NCBI RefSeq assembly: GCF_000203915.1
Contig: NC_008390.1
Span: 1,798,001-1,862,000, forward strand
DNA length: 64,000 nt
Origin: Burkholderia ambifaria AMMD
GTDB lineage: Bacteria > Pseudomonadota > Gammaproteobacteria > Burkholderiales > Burkholderiaceae
Direction: 5' to 3'
The position numbers and the translations under genes were made by a program. Of this stretch, positions 53,194 to 63,272 are shown piece by piece; position 1 is the first letter of the stretch, and the number at the start of each line of letters is the position of its first letter. The notes beneath the pieces were generated by a model. It made no database searches, was not told where the DNA came from, and saw only the letters and a program-made list of their open reading frames with translations.

Positions 53194-54288
53194 TCAGCGG
53201 CCCGATTTCAGCTCGGTCCACAGACGCGTCTGCAGACGCTGGATTTCAGGCGGCAGCGGCTTGAGCAGGAACAGCGTCTTCACGACGTCGGCCGGCGGGT
53301 AGACGGCCGGGTCGTTCGCGACGTCCGGCCGCACGTACTTGCGGGCCTCGGCGTTCGCGCTCGGGTAGTACACGGCGTTCGTGATCGCCGCGTGCACCTT
53401 CGGATCCTCGATGTAGTTGATCCATTGCAGCGCGGCGTCCTTGTTCTTCGCGTCCTTCGGAATCGCCATCACGTCGAACCAGACCGGGGCGCCGCCCTTC
53501 GGAATGTAGTACTCGACCTTGTACGGCTTCTTCGCTTCGAGCGCGCGATGCTTCGCGATCACGACGTCGCCCGACCAGCCGTACGCGAAGCAGATGTCGC
53601 CGCCGACCAGGTCGTTGATGTAGCCCGACGAGTTGAACTGCGTGATGTACGGGCGGATCTTCTTGAGCACTTCCATCGCGGCCTTGTAGTCGGCCGGATT
53701 CGTGCTCATCGGATCCTTGCCGATGTAGTGCAGCGCCGCCGCGAACATCTGATCCGGCGCGTCGAGCACCGACACACCGCAGGTCTTCAGCTTCGAGAGG
53801 TTTTCCGGCTTGAACAGGATGTCCCAGTTGTCGAGCGGGACCTTGCCGAGCGCCTGCTGCGCCTTTGTCAGGTTGTAGGCGAGACCGGTCGTGCCGTAGG
53901 CCCAGGGCACCGTGTACTTGTTGCCCGGATCGGCGCCGGCGACGAGCGCCATCAGTTGCGGATCGAGGTACTTGAGGTTCGGCAGCTTCGACTTGTCGAG
54001 CGGCGTGAAGATGCCGGCCGCGATCTGCTTGCCCGCGTAGTTGCTGGTCGGCACGACGATGTCGTAGCCCGAGCTGCCCGTCAGCAGCTTCGCCTGCAGC
54101 GTGTCGTCGCTGTCGTAATTGTCGTAGCGAACCTTGACGCTCGTCTGCTTCTCGAAGTTCGGGATCGTGTCCTTCGCAATGTAGTCCGACCAGTTATAGA
54201 TATTGAGTTGCGTATCCTTCGCCGCTGCGGCCGACGCACCGACGCACAGCGCGAGCGCTGCGAACCGGCCCACTACCTTTGCTTTCAT
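53194..54288 (-). CDS. potF: Putrescine-binding periplasmic protein PotF
   Basis: A 364-residue exported binding protein. The signal peptide is KVVGRFAALALCVGASAAAA, and the mature start is DTQLNIYNWSDYIAKDTIPN, the hallmark IYNWSDYI of PotF/PotD. YDSDDTLQAKLLTGSSGYDI and VPWAYGTTGLAYNLTKAQQA also match. The IYNWS and WAYG residues belong to the polyamine pocket of the family. It is the first gene of the pot operon. Its promoter should lie in the gap up to 54643. Confidence 0.93.
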   Translation of the reverse strand: MKAKVVGRFAALALCVGASAAAAKDTQLNIYNWSDYIAKDTIPNFEKQTSVKVRYDNYDSDDTLQAKLLTGSSGYDIVVPTSNYAGKQIAAGIFTPLDKSKLPNLKYLDPQLMALVAGADPGNKYTVPWAYGTTGLAYNLTKAQQALGKVPLDNWDILFKPENLSKLKTCGVSVLDAPDQMFAAALHYIGKDPMSTNPADYKAAMEVLKKIRPYITQFNSSGYINDLVGGDICFAYGWSGDVVIAKHRALEAKKPYKVEYYIPKGGAPVWFDVMAIPKDAKNKDAALQWINYIEDPKVHAAITNAVYYPSANAEARKYVRPDVANDPAVYPPADVVKTLFLLKPLPPEIQRLQTRLWTELKSGR

Positions 54289-54643
54289 CCCGTTCTCCCT
54301 CCGGCCGGACCGTGTGTCCGGCTGCCGTCTGCCTCGTCATGGCGGCGCATTGCGGCACGCCACCCCTCGAAAACCCCGAACGCTACCATTATTCGCGCGC
54401 CGTCACAAAAAAATCATGCCCGTGTCGCGCAAACGGAACAGATTGCTGTCGCAAGCCGCCCGGGCGGCCCGCACGGCGGGGCGTTCCCGGGGAATTCTAT
54501 CGGTTAATCGACGCCTGTCCATCAGGAAAAGAAAGCGGTGGCAAAACCGCGTGCGCACCGGCGGCGATCCGGCATCCGGCCGGCCGCCCGGCCTCCATGC
54601 ATTAAAATGACGCCCTGACGATTTCACGGCGCAAAACCTTCCG
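54289..54643. other. Divergent promoter region of pot operon and DUF1289 gene
   Basis: 355 bases with no credible gene. An AAAAAAA tract lies near 54407. I could not assign promoter boxes with confidence. Confidence 0.4.
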
Positions 54644-54847
54644 ATGGCCTCCAATCTCCACGACCTGCCTGACAGCCCCTGCATCGGCGTCTGCTCGACC
54701 CTCTTCGACGAAGTCTGCAAGGGCTGCGGCCGCACGGCCGCCGAAGTATCGAACTGGGTGTTCCTGAGCGACGACGAAAAGCGGGCCGTGTGGGAGCGCA
54801 TCACGCGCGAAGGCACCGCGATGCGCTTCCAGTACGACAAGCTGTAA
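54644..54847 (+). CDS. DUF1289 cysteine-rich small protein
   Basis: A 67-residue protein with four Cys near the front: DSPCIGVCSTLFDEVCKGCG, then RTAAEVSNWVFLSDDEKRAV with the conserved Trp. This is the DUF1289 pattern, which looks like a small zinc- or iron-sulfur-binding domain. It ends IRE/RFQYDKL-like with no further domain. It is a single gene; the AT-rich fimbrial leader follows. Confidence 0.88.
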   Translation: MASNLHDLPDSPCIGVCSTLFDEVCKGCGRTAAEVSNWVFLSDDEKRAVWERITREGTAMRFQYDKL

Positions 54848-55441
54848 GCCGTCCCGCGTCGGCGCATGCCGACGCGATGCGCCCGCCCCGGGCGCCGCTG
54901 GCCCGATCATGGGCCGGCCGCCGGCGGGCCTGACCCAGCCGCACTTCTCTCCCCCCGCCTCACCACCGCACTCGCTCCGTCTCGCGATCGCTGCGACGCC
55001 GCTCCCGTTTCCATTCCGAGTTCCCGCTGCCAGCAAGCGCCATCGGCGCAATGACGCCGCGCGTCCTCCGTCACGATCATCCATCGCCAACCGGCATGCC
55101 GCGGTTGCGCCTCGCGCCTCCCCTTTTTTCGATATTGTCCGCTCAGATTGAATCCAATCCACTCGCTCCTTATCGAAGCTGAAAAATATTACATCTGACA
55201 TTCGTAACGATCGAAACACCAGTTCCCATCGATAAATCGGATTATTTTCTCGATTAAATTCTATAAATACCATGGAAATAGCCGTAAAAATCTGTACAAG
55301 TACGATTTCAATTCTTAAATCTAATTGATAAATTCCATCCGCTCTCCGGAAATTATGGTGAGCGATTTATCTTCCACCAATCGAAAAACCGGACCACCGA
55401 ATTGACTTCGGAATTCCGGGTAATTAAAGGAAACCGCTCAG
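54848..55441. promoter_or_regulatory. AT-rich leader of the fimbrial operon
   Basis: 594 bases with no credible gene. From about 55150 to 55440 it is the AT-richest stretch in the window, with GATAAA, TATAAATA and TTAAAT blocks. AAAGGAAA at 55428-55435 is the ribosome site for the pilin. It must hold the fimbrial promoter and is a likely target for H-NS-type silencing. I could not single out -35/-10 boxes. Confidence 0.5.
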
Positions 55442-56122
55442 ATGAAATTCGTTAAGATGACGAACCAAGCGTCGCACGTCGTGATGGCAGGTCTGCTCGC
55501 CCTGGGGAGCGCATCGGCGTTCGCCGACTCGTTCGACGTCAAGGTCACCGGGACGATCAAGCCCGGCGCCTGCACGCCGACGCTCGCCGGCGGCGGCACG
55601 TTCGATTACGGACTGATCGGCTCGGCCGAACTCAGTCCGACCGCGCCCACGCTGCTCGCGGTCCTGTCGGATTCGATCACGATCACCTGTGACGCCGCCG
55701 CCCGCGTCGCACTGAGCGCGCAGGATAATCGTGCCGGCACCCGCGCATTTACCGGCAGTATCAATTTCTTCGGCTCATCCAACCCGGTTAGCGGGCAATT
55801 CGGCCTCGGTTCGGCTGGCGGCAAGAATATCGGCGCTTTTGCATTCCGTTTCAGAACGAACTCGTTCACGGCGGATGGCGCGGCGGTCGATTCGATTTAT
55901 TCGAGCACCAGCGGCGCCACCTGGGGGACGTCCAACGGGGTCGCCAGCAACACCGGCGGCTACGAGTCGTGGGCGAAGAAAGGCCAGACTGTCCCGGTCG
56001 CGGCGAAGGTCTTCACCGGCACGCTCGACGTGCAGGCCGCGATCGACAAGACGTCGAATCTCGACCTGAGCCAGGAAATCAATCTCGACGGCCTCGCCAC
56101 CGTGTCGCTCGTGTACCTGTAA
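55442..56122 (+). CDS. DUF1120-type fimbrial subunit
   Basis: A 226-residue exported protein. After the signal peptide (ending in ASAFA) comes VKVTGTIKPGACTPTLAGGG, and ITITCDAAARVALS supplies the second Cys of the pilin disulfide. The Ig-like fold ends in VSLVYL, a donor-strand-ready C-terminus. It belongs to the DUF1120 group of chaperone-usher pilins. It is transcribed from the AT-rich leader and is followed by chaperone and usher genes, so it is probably the major subunit. Confidence 0.85.
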   Translation: MKFVKMTNQASHVVMAGLLALGSASAFADSFDVKVTGTIKPGACTPTLAGGGTFDYGLIGSAELSPTAPTLLAVLSDSITITCDAAARVALSAQDNRAGTRAFTGSINFFGSSNPVSGQFGLGSAGGKNIGAFAFRFRTNSFTADGAAVDSIYSSTSGATWGTSNGVASNTGGYESWAKKGQTVPVAAKVFTGTLDVQAAIDKTSNLDLSQEINLDGLATVSLVYL

Positions 56123-56236
56123 TTCCGGTACGCGTCTTTCCTCCGATCGCGTCGATTGCCTGACAGGCATCGACCGCACCGCCGCTTCGCCGAAGCGGCG
56201 GCGCGCAGCACGATTACCGCCTAACCTGCCACCGCC

Positions 56237-56974
56237 ATGAAATTCCCTGCACGCCATACCCTGCGGGCGTCGTTGCTCGCCCCGCTCCTCGGTTGCCTGA
56301 TCGGTTCGAGCGTCGTACACGCGATGGGCGTCGTGCCCGAGACGTCCGTGGTGATCGTCGACGAAGCCGACGGCGAAGGAACGATCTCGGTCAGGAACAC
56401 CGACACCCACCCGACACTCCTGCATACGACGGTCGAGCCCATCCCCGAGGACAAGGCCGAGCTCCTCATCGTGACGCCCCCGATCGCGCGTGTCGAAGGC
56501 GGTGCGGTGCAGCTCGTCCGGTTCGTTCTCGCCGGCAACGAGCCGCTCGTCACGCAACGCCTCGCCCGCGTATCGTTCTCCGGCATTCCGCCGAAACGCC
56601 AGAACAAAAACGAGATCCAGACGATCATTCGCCAGAACCTGCCGGTGCTGATCCAGCCGCAAGACCTCGCGCGCAACGACCGGCCATGGGAACTGCTGAA
56701 GTGGTCGATCGAGGACGGCAAGCTGATCGTGCGCAACGACAGCCGCTATGTGGTGCGTCTCGAACAGAAAGTGCAGTTGCTGCCGTCGGGGCAGATCGTG
56801 TCGCTGCCGGCACCCTACGTACTCGCCGGACAGACCCGCCGGATCGCGCTGGCCCGCGAGGCCGCGACGCCGGAGCGCGTGCGCCTCTTCCCCGCCACCG
56901 TCTACGGCTACTCGGTCGATCACTACGACGCAGCGCTTGCCCCTGCTGCGGCCGCTGCGGCCACGCAACGGTAA
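56237..56974 (+). CDS. PapD-like fimbrial chaperone
   Basis: A 245-residue periplasmic chaperone. The signal peptide ends in SVVHA, and VPETSVVIVDEADGEGTISV opens the first Ig domain. The subunit-capping strand includes QLVRFVLAGNEPLVTQRLAR, with the family Arg residues, and LARVSFSGIPPKRQNKNEIQ precedes the second domain. Its role is to hold pilins ready for the usher. It lies 114 bases after the pilin and 28 bases before the usher. Confidence 0.88.
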   Translation: MKFPARHTLRASLLAPLLGCLIGSSVVHAMGVVPETSVVIVDEADGEGTISVRNTDTHPTLLHTTVEPIPEDKAELLIVTPPIARVEGGAVQLVRFVLAGNEPLVTQRLARVSFSGIPPKRQNKNEIQTIIRQNLPVLIQPQDLARNDRPWELLKWSIEDGKLIVRNDSRYVVRLEQKVQLLPSGQIVSLPAPYVLAGQTRRIALAREAATPERVRLFPATVYGYSVDHYDAALAPAAAAAATQR

Positions 56975-57002
56975 GCACCGCGTCTTCGATTCCGGATCTG
57001 CG

Positions 57003-59546
57003 ATGTCAGGTGCCATTCGTGGCCCGCGCGGCCTCTTCGCGCTCGGGCTGTCCGCCGTCGCGAGCTGCATGCCGTGCGCCGCCGCCACCAACCCGGGCAA
57101 CACCGCACCCGACACGGTCGAGTTCGACACCGGCGCGCTGCGCGAGCACGGGATCGACGCCACGGCGAGCCGCTATTTCGCGCACGCGCCGCGCTTCATG
57201 CCCGGCACGGCTTCCGTGCGGTTGACGGTCAACGGCAAGCGCGCCGGCCGCGCCGATGCGCGATTCGACGACAACGGCAACCTGTGCGCGACGCCCGGCC
57301 TGCTGCGCGCGGCCGGCCTCGTCGTGCCCGACGCGCTCCGGGATGCGACTGCGGCGACCGCACGGAGCGCCGGCGCCGACACGCCGCCATGCTACGACTA
57401 CCGGCGCGCCTATCCGCAGACGATCGTCACGCTGCGCCCGGCCGACGGCGCCGTCGACCTGGTCGTGCCGCCCGACGCACTCGACACGGGCCGGCGCACG
57501 CCCGACATGTTCGAGCACGGCGGCTTCGCCGGGCTCGTCAACTACGACCTGCTCGCGATGACGACGCGCAATCCGGCCGGCACGTCGCAATACTGGCAAG
57601 CCACGACCGAAGCCGGCTTCAACGCGGCGGACTGGATCGTGCGCAGCAGCCAGATCGCCACGGTCGTGGATGGCCATGCCGGCATCGATCATCAGGCAGC
57701 CTACGCCCAGCGCACGTTCGCCTCGCGCGGCGCGACGCTGCAGGCCGGGCAGATCGTCCCGCGCTCGACGCTGTTCGCGATCGGCCGGACGTTCGGTGTG
57801 CAGATGTTTCCGGACGAAGCACTCGCCGTCACGCCCGGCGCGGCCGCACGCGTGACCGGGATCGCACGCACGCAGGCGCGCGTCGAGGTACGCCAGCTCG
57901 GCGTACTGATCCATGCGTCGCAGTTGCCGCCGGGGCCGTTCACGCTGACCGACCTGCCGCTCGTCAGCGGCAGCGCGGATCTCGACGTGACCGTCGTCGA
58001 GGCCACCGGCGACGTGCAGCATTTCATCGTGCCGGGTTCTTCGCTGCCCGGGGCCGGGCTCGCCGCCGCGCAAGGGCTGGCGATCGCGGTGGGCCGCCTG
58101 CAGAACGACGGCTACGCACAAGCGCCGTGGCTCGCGACCGCCACGCGCGGCTGGCAGATCCGGCAACGCGCGCGGCTCAACGCCGGCATCCTCGTGTCAT
58201 CGCCGTTGCAGTCGGGCGCCGCGAGCGTCGAATTCGCACCGCTTGCCGGCGTCGCCGCGGCCGTCGGCGTCGATCTCACCCGCGCCGCCGGCCGCAACGG
58301 CGCGCAGACGCGTATCGCGCTGTCGAGCAACGGCGACACGCCATTGCGCGCCAATGTGTCGTTCGTCCGGCGCACGTCCGGATACCGTGAACTGACCGAT
58401 GCGGTGCGGTCGACCGACGCATTCACGCCGCCGGCGCGCACCCAGTTCGCGGCGGCGCTCGGCTGGCACGATCGCACGCTCGGCATGCTGTCGTTCGACT
58501 ACACGCGCGTCGCGGTATTCGACGGCCCCGCGATGCAGCGCATCGCCGGCGCATGGACTCGCCCGCTCGGGCGGGGCTCGCTCGCATTGAACGTGAGCCG
58601 GACGTTCGGCACCCGCGGCGCCATCGGCACCCAGGTTTATCTGAGCGCGACCGTGCCGATCGGCACGCGCAGCGTCAGCGCGTTTGCGAACGTCACCGGC
58701 GACTCGGTGCGTTCGGGCGCCCGCTATTCCGACACGTTCGGCCGGACCGGCAGTTACAGCGTCGCGGCCGACTACGACACCGCGATCCGGTCGCCGTCGA
58801 TCCGCGCGACGGTCAGCGCCACGCCGAAGCATGTGCGCGCGATCGTCAACGCGGGCCTCTACGGCGCCGATCGCGCGACGCTCGGTGTCAATCTGCGCGG
58901 TGCGGTCGCGCTGCTCGATGGTGTAGGCATGCTGTCGCCGTACGAGATCCGCGACACGCTCGCACTCGCCCGCGTCGGCGATCGCGCCGGCATCGAACTC
59001 GTCACGCCGTCGGGCCCGGTCTGGACCGATCGCCACGGCCGCGCCGTCATCGCATCGCTGCCCGCGTACACGCAAACGCTCGTGCGGATCAACACGAAAA
59101 GCCTGCCGCGCAATCTCGACCTGAAGAACGGCATACAGACCGTCGAAGCCGGCCGCGGCTCGGTCAGCCGCGTCGAATTCGCCGTCGAGCAGACGCGACG
59201 CGTGCTGCTGACCGTGACGCTCTCGAACGGCGCGCCGCTGCCGGTGCTGTCGACCGTCGTCGACGACGACGACCGGTTCGTGACCGTCAGCGGAAGCGAA
59301 GGCAGGTTGCTGCTCACGGGCGCGCAACTGACGACGCCGCTGCGGGTCGCGTTGCCGGACGGCGCGTACTGTCGCCTGGCGATCGCGCTGCCGGCCACGC
59401 CGCCCGCGACGACGCGCTATTACGAGCGGGCCGACGCGCGCTGCGAGTCGGTGCCCGCGTCCGTCGCGCAAGCCGCACAAAAAAAGAGCGGCATGCCGAC
59501 TGACATGCCGCCAACCCCAACTCTGTTCTTGTCCGAACGCGCCTAG
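57003..59546 (+). CDS. Fimbrial outer-membrane usher
   Basis: An 847-residue usher (FimD/PapC family). The N-terminal domain VEFDTGALREHGIDATASRY is followed by a beta-barrel with AAYAQRTFASRGATLQAGQI, GDVQHFIVPGSSLPG, LGWHDRTLGMLSFDYTRVAV and the plug/CTD region near GPVWTDRHGRAVIASLPAYT. It assembles and secretes the pilin made upstream. I chose the ATG at 57003. The last about 20 codons lie in the ompW terminator and overlap the ompW stop by 4 bases. No adhesin gene follows. Confidence 0.87.
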   Translation: MSGAIRGPRGLFALGLSAVASCMPCAAATNPGNTAPDTVEFDTGALREHGIDATASRYFAHAPRFMPGTASVRLTVNGKRAGRADARFDDNGNLCATPGLLRAAGLVVPDALRDATAATARSAGADTPPCYDYRRAYPQTIVTLRPADGAVDLVVPPDALDTGRRTPDMFEHGGFAGLVNYDLLAMTTRNPAGTSQYWQATTEAGFNAADWIVRSSQIATVVDGHAGIDHQAAYAQRTFASRGATLQAGQIVPRSTLFAIGRTFGVQMFPDEALAVTPGAAARVTGIARTQARVEVRQLGVLIHASQLPPGPFTLTDLPLVSGSADLDVTVVEATGDVQHFIVPGSSLPGAGLAAAQGLAIAVGRLQNDGYAQAPWLATATRGWQIRQRARLNAGILVSSPLQSGAASVEFAPLAGVAAAVGVDLTRAAGRNGAQTRIALSSNGDTPLRANVSFVRRTSGYRELTDAVRSTDAFTPPARTQFAAALGWHDRTLGMLSFDYTRVAVFDGPAMQRIAGAWTRPLGRGSLALNVSRTFGTRGAIGTQVYLSATVPIGTRSVSAFANVTGDSVRSGARYSDTFGRTGSYSVAADYDTAIRSPSIRATVSATPKHVRAIVNAGLYGADRATLGVNLRGAVALLDGVGMLSPYEIRDTLALARVGDRAGIELVTPSGPVWTDRHGRAVIASLPAYTQTLVRINTKSLPRNLDLKNGIQTVEAGRGSVSRVEFAVEQTRRVLLTVTLSNGAPLPVLSTVVDDDDRFVTVSGSEGRLLLTGAQLTTPLRVALPDGAYCRLAIALPATPPATTRYYERADARCESVPASVAQAAQKKSGMPTDMPPTPTLFLSERA
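59479..59511 (-). terminator. Terminator of ompW inside the usher 3' end
   Basis: GCGGCATG at 59488-59495 and CATGCCGC at 59504-59511 form the stem. On the minus strand it is followed by seven T (complement of 59479-59485). It terminates ompW but is also coding for the usher tail. Confidence 0.8.
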
Positions 59547-60184
59547 AACTTCATCCCCACGCCCACGCCGACGATCAGCGGATCGATGTGCAGCGTGCCG
59601 ATGCCCTTGTCGCCGAGCGTCGCGTCGGTGCTCATCCAGATCTTCTTCACGTCGACGTTCATGAACACCTTCTTCGTGAGCTGCACGTCGACGCCGAACT
59701 GCAGCGCCGGACCGAAGCTGCTCTTGTTGATCGACACGCCCTCGCCGCCGACGTTGAGCCCGTTGTTGTAGAAGTACGTATAGTTCAGGCCCGCGCCGAC
59801 GTACGGGCGCACCTTGCCGGCATGGTTGAAGTGGTACTGCAGCAGCAGCGTCGGCGGCAGCACGCCCACGCCGCCGAGGTTGCCGAGACTCGACGTCATC
59901 TGGTGCCGCGACGTGCCGAGGATCAGTTCCACGCCGAGGTAGTCGCGGATCATGTACGTGAAGTCGAGCTCGGGCACGATCGCGTTGTTCACGCCGGTAT
60001 TGATCGCGCCCAGCGTGTCGCTCGCGCGCTCGTTCGGCTGGATGCTGATCGCGCGCAGCCGGACCAGTACGTCACCCTGGTTGATGCCGTCGCCCGGCGA
60101 AGCCGCGTGCGACAGCGAAGGCAGCGCGGCGAGACTCGCCGTGATCGCGGCAGCGGTGACACAAGTTCGAATCGTTTTATGCAT
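59543..60184 (-). CDS. ompW: OmpW-family outer-membrane protein
   Basis: A 213-residue eight-stranded barrel of the OmpW family. The signal peptide ends in SLSHA. GDVLVRLRAISIQPNE at the start, VGVLPPTLLLQYHFNHAGKV, RPYVGAGLNYTYFYN and the ending LIVGVGVGMKF are diagnostic. The ATG at 60184 is chosen for the signal peptide. An ATG at 60208, with AGGGAGA upstream, would add eight residues. The protein forms a hydrophobic channel for small compounds. Its stop overlaps the usher stop. Confidence 0.9.
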   Translation of the reverse strand: MHKTIRTCVTAAAITASLAALPSLSHAASPGDGINQGDVLVRLRAISIQPNERASDTLGAINTGVNNAIVPELDFTYMIRDYLGVELILGTSRHQMTSSLGNLGGVGVLPPTLLLQYHFNHAGKVRPYVGAGLNYTYFYNNGLNVGGEGVSINKSSFGPALQFGVDVQLTKKVFMNVDVKKIWMSTDATLGDKGIGTLHIDPLIVGVGVGMKF

Positions 60185-60249
60185 GGTGCGGACCCCTGAA
60201 GAATGCATTCCATTCTCCCTGTAGGGTCTTTCGAGCATCTTGATATTCG

Positions 60250-61440
60250 TCAAGCCAGCGTAAACATCGGACGGTTTGTCGCAGGCTCCGCCGCGCGGCC
60301 CGTCAGCAGCAGATCGAGCAGATCGCGCACACTGCGGATCGCGTTGCCGAACGGCAGCGCTTCGCGGCCGCGGAAGAACAGGCCGTTCGCGACGTCGCCG
60401 CGCAGCGCGGCCGCGAGCCGCGTGTCGATGCAGAAATGGCCGAACTTCTCGATGCCGTCGCGCAGCCCGCAGACGCTCAGGCATTCGAGCGCGGTCGGGC
60501 AGCGCTGCCGGAACGCGCCGAGCTTGTTGCGAATCCGCGTTTCGTTGCGCAGGTAGCGATCGAGCCAGGGCGTCTTCACCGCGCGCGCCGGCAGCCCCGT
60601 CACGCTGACGAATTCGACGATGTCATCGGGCTGCGCATCGGCCAGCACACGCTTGAAGTTCGGATGCGCATCGCCCTCCTCCGTCACCGCGAACGGGGTG
60701 CCCACCTGCACGCCGTTCGCGCCGGCCGCCAGCGCCGCGCGCACCGTGTCGTGACTGTTGATCCCGCCCGCAACGATCAGCGGGATCGTGTCGCGCGCGA
60801 GGCCGAGAGACGCCATCACCTGCGCGGTCTCGTCGAGCACGCGCGCGAAATCGAAGCGCGCATCGTGCATGTCGTCGATCTGCGTGACGCCGAGGTGGCC
60901 GCCCGCATGCGCGGGATGCTCGATCACGATCGCATCGGGCAGCCGCCCCTTCTTCATCCACTTCTTCAGCACCAGCGCGATGCCGCGGCTGTCCGACAGG
61001 ATCGGGATCAGCGCGATGTCGTACCCCTGCGTGAGGTCGGGCAGATCGAGCGGCAGGCCGGCGCCCATCACGATCGCATCCGCGCCCTCGTCGCACGCGA
61101 CGCGCACGTAGTCCGCATGCGCGCTCACCGCCTTCATCACGTTGACTGCGATCATCCCGCGCCCTTCGCTGTAGGTTTTCGCGAGGCGAATCTCGCGCGC
61201 GAGCGCGTCGAGGTTCGCGGCTTCGAGCGTCGCGCGGTCGGGATTCGCGCGGCAGCGCGCGAGCAGGTCCGCATGGTGGTGACGCAGGTCGATGCTGGCG
61301 ATCGTGCCGAGCGCGCCTTCGCGCGCGACGCTGCCGGCGAGGCGGTGCGCGGAAATGCCGACGCCCATGCCGCCCTGCACCACGGGCAACAAGGTGCGGC
61401 CGCGAATCTCGAGCGGCGGGAAGGAAGTGCGTGCGATCAT
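60250..61440 (-). CDS. Nitronate monooxygenase/2-nitropropane dioxygenase-like flavoprotein
   Basis: A 396-residue TIM-barrel FMN enzyme. LLPVVQGGMGVGISAHRLAG opens the FMN domain, IVIEHPAHAGGHLG carries the catalytic-type His, IPLIVAGGINSHDTVRAAL is the phosphate-binding strand and AAGANGVQVGTPFAVTEEGD follows. The C-terminal 80 residues have three Cys, which is not usual for simple NMOs. The family also includes enoyl-reductase FabK-like enzymes, and FabK-type use cannot be excluded. It is a single gene upstream of ompW. Confidence 0.85.
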   Translation of the reverse strand: MIARTSFPPLEIRGRTLLPVVQGGMGVGISAHRLAGSVAREGALGTIASIDLRHHHADLLARCRANPDRATLEAANLDALAREIRLAKTYSEGRGMIAVNVMKAVSAHADYVRVACDEGADAIVMGAGLPLDLPDLTQGYDIALIPILSDSRGIALVLKKWMKKGRLPDAIVIEHPAHAGGHLGVTQIDDMHDARFDFARVLDETAQVMASLGLARDTIPLIVAGGINSHDTVRAALAAGANGVQVGTPFAVTEEGDAHPNFKRVLADAQPDDIVEFVSVTGLPARAVKTPWLDRYLRNETRIRNKLGAFRQRCPTALECLSVCGLRDGIEKFGHFCIDTRLAAALRGDVANGLFFRGREALPFGNAIRSVRDLLDLLLTGRAAEPATNRPMFTLA

Positions 61441-61516
61441 CTGAACCTCGTCGAAACATCGAAAATCGGAAACGCGATGATCGACGATCCACCGGTGCGC
61501 ACCTTGACGGCCGTCA

Positions 61517-61545
61517 ATAAAAAACGGCACGCGAGCGTGCCGTTT
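61517..61545 (-). terminator. Terminator of the aldehyde dehydrogenase gene
   Basis: AAACGGCACGC and GCGTGCCGTTT form an 11-base perfect stem around GA. The minus strand then has a T run (complement of the A tract at 61519-61524). Confidence 0.85.
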
Positions 61546-61568
61546 CGGGTCATGCGGGGGTAAAACGC

Positions 61569-63005
61569 TCAGGCAGGATTCGCCGGCTTGAGCTGCATCG
61601 ACTTGTACTCGAGATACTCTTCGAGCCCGTACACGCCGTTCTCGCGGCCGTGTCCCGACTGCTTGTAGCCGCCGAACGGCGCGGCGCCGTTCCACATGCC
61701 GCCGTTGATGTCGACCTGCCCCGTGCGGATGCGCCGCGCGACGCGCATCGCGCGTTCGTCGCTGCCCGCCCACACCGCGCCGCCAAGCCCGTACGGCGAA
61801 TCGTTCGCGATGCGCACCGCTTCATCTTCGTCGCGATACGTGATGATTGACAGCACCGGCCCGAAGATCTCTTCCTGCGCGATCGTCGATTTCGGATCGA
61901 CGCGGCCGAACACGGTCGGCTTCACGAAGAAGCCCTTCGCGAGCCCTTCCGGCAGGCCCGTGCCGCCCGTCACCAGTTCCGCGCCGTCGTCGATCCCGCG
62001 CTGGATATACGCCTGCACGCGCTGCTGCTGCGCGGCCGACGCGAGCGCGCCGAGGCGCGTCGTTTCGTCACGCGGATCGCCCGCGACATACGCTTCGGCC
62101 GCCTTCTTCGCGATCTCGCGCGCCTCTTCGTAGCGCGCCTCCGGCACGAGCATCCGCGTGTGCGCCGAACAGGTCTGGCCCGCGTTCAGGTAGCACGCGT
62201 TGACCGTGCCCTTCACCGCCGCCGCGAAATCGGCATCGTCGAGGATCACCGATGCCGACTTGCCGCCGAGTTCGAGCGCGACACGCTTCACGCCCGCGGC
62301 CGCGAGTTCGGCCACGCGCTTGCCGGCACGCGTCGAACCGGTGAACGACACCATGTCGACGTCCGGATCGGTCGCCAGCACCTCGCCGACGACCGGGCCA
62401 TACCCGCACACGAGATTGAACACGCCCGGCGGCAGGCCCGCTTCGTGAATCGCTTCGGCGAGCATGAACGCGTTGAGCGGCGCGACTTCGGACGGCTTCA
62501 GGACGACGGTGCAGCCGGCCGCGAGTGCCGGTGCGACCTTCAGCGTGATCTGGTTGAGCGGATAATTCCACGGCGTGATCGCCGCGACGACGCCGACCGG
62601 CTCGCGCACGACCAGCGAGTTGCCGACCGTCGCCTCGAATTCGAACGATTCGGCGAGCTTCGCGTACGCCTTCCAGTTGTAGATCGGGCCGCCGACCTGG
62701 ATCGCGCGCGACAGCTTGATCGGCATTCCGACTTCGCCGGTGATCGACTGCGCGAGTTCCTCGCTGCGCGCCTGCAGGCGCTCGACGATCTTGCGCAGGT
62801 AGCCCGCGCGCGTCGCGGCCGGCGTCGCGGCCCATGCGTCGAATGCCGCGCGCGCCGCGCGGATTGCATCCTGCGCGTCCGACGCGACGCCTTCGGGGAT
62901 CCGGCCGATCACGGCCTCGGTACCCGAGTCGATCACGTCGATCGTGCCCGTGCCGGCCGGTTTGCGCCATGCGCCGTCGATGTAGAACTGGTCGTAGATT
63001 TTCAT
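61569..63005 (-). CDS. Aldehyde dehydrogenase family protein
   Basis: A 478-residue NAD(P)-dependent aldehyde dehydrogenase. The catalytic Cys is in [16 protein letters not shown] and the general-base Glu in [33 protein letters not shown] is the cofactor turn and [20 protein letters not shown] the catalytic Asn region. The substrate is not obvious; members with this form include betaine-, succinate-semialdehyde- and aromatic-aldehyde dehydrogenases. The ATG at 63005 has GGAGGCGGAAA upstream. It is monocistronic. Confidence 0.92.
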   Translation of the reverse strand: MKIYDQFYIDGAWRKPAGTGTIDVIDSGTEAVIGRIPEGVASDAQDAIRAARAAFDAWAATPAATRAGYLRKIVERLQARSEELAQSITGEVGMPIKLSRAIQVGGPIYNWKAYAKLAESFEFEATVGNSLVVREPVGVVAAITPWNYPLNQITLKVAPALAAGCTVVLKPSEVAPLNAFMLAEAIHEAGLPPGVFNLVCGYGPVVGEVLATDPDVDMVSFTGSTRAGKRVAELAAAGVKRVALELGGKSASVILDDADFAAAVKGTVNACYLNAGQTCSAHTRMLVPEARYEEAREIAKKAAEAYVAGDPRDETTRLGALASAAQQQRVQAYIQRGIDDGAELVTGGTGLPEGLAKGFFVKPTVFGRVDPKSTIAQEEIFGPVLSIITYRDEDEAVRIANDSPYGLGGAVWAGSDERAMRVARRIRTGQVDINGGMWNGAAPFGGYKQSGHGRENGVYGLEEYLEYKSMQLKPANPA

Positions 63006-63272
63006 CGTTTTCCGCCTCCAGGGAAGCCGACATTCTAGCGAGCGTTTCCGTCCGCTGGTGTGACGATTGACAGCCATTCGAAAGGACCCGGCGCTATCGC
63101 GCCCTTGCTGTGCCGCCGGCGACGCAGGCCGGCGCGCCCTCCGCGCAGCCGCCGCCGCGTCAGGATCCGCCCGGGTGCGCGGGCAGGCTCGCATCGTGCT
63201 ATGTTTTTATTATCGGCATCGGCCCGTTGCGGCCGGCGCCGCCCGGAATCGACGCATTTCGTGAGCGCTGCC

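Noticed and set aside
54602..55273. A 223-codon minus-strand frame over the DUF1289 gene and fimbrial leader
   Set aside because: It has a Gly/Ala/Arg-rich random look and overlaps a well-supported DUF1289 gene.
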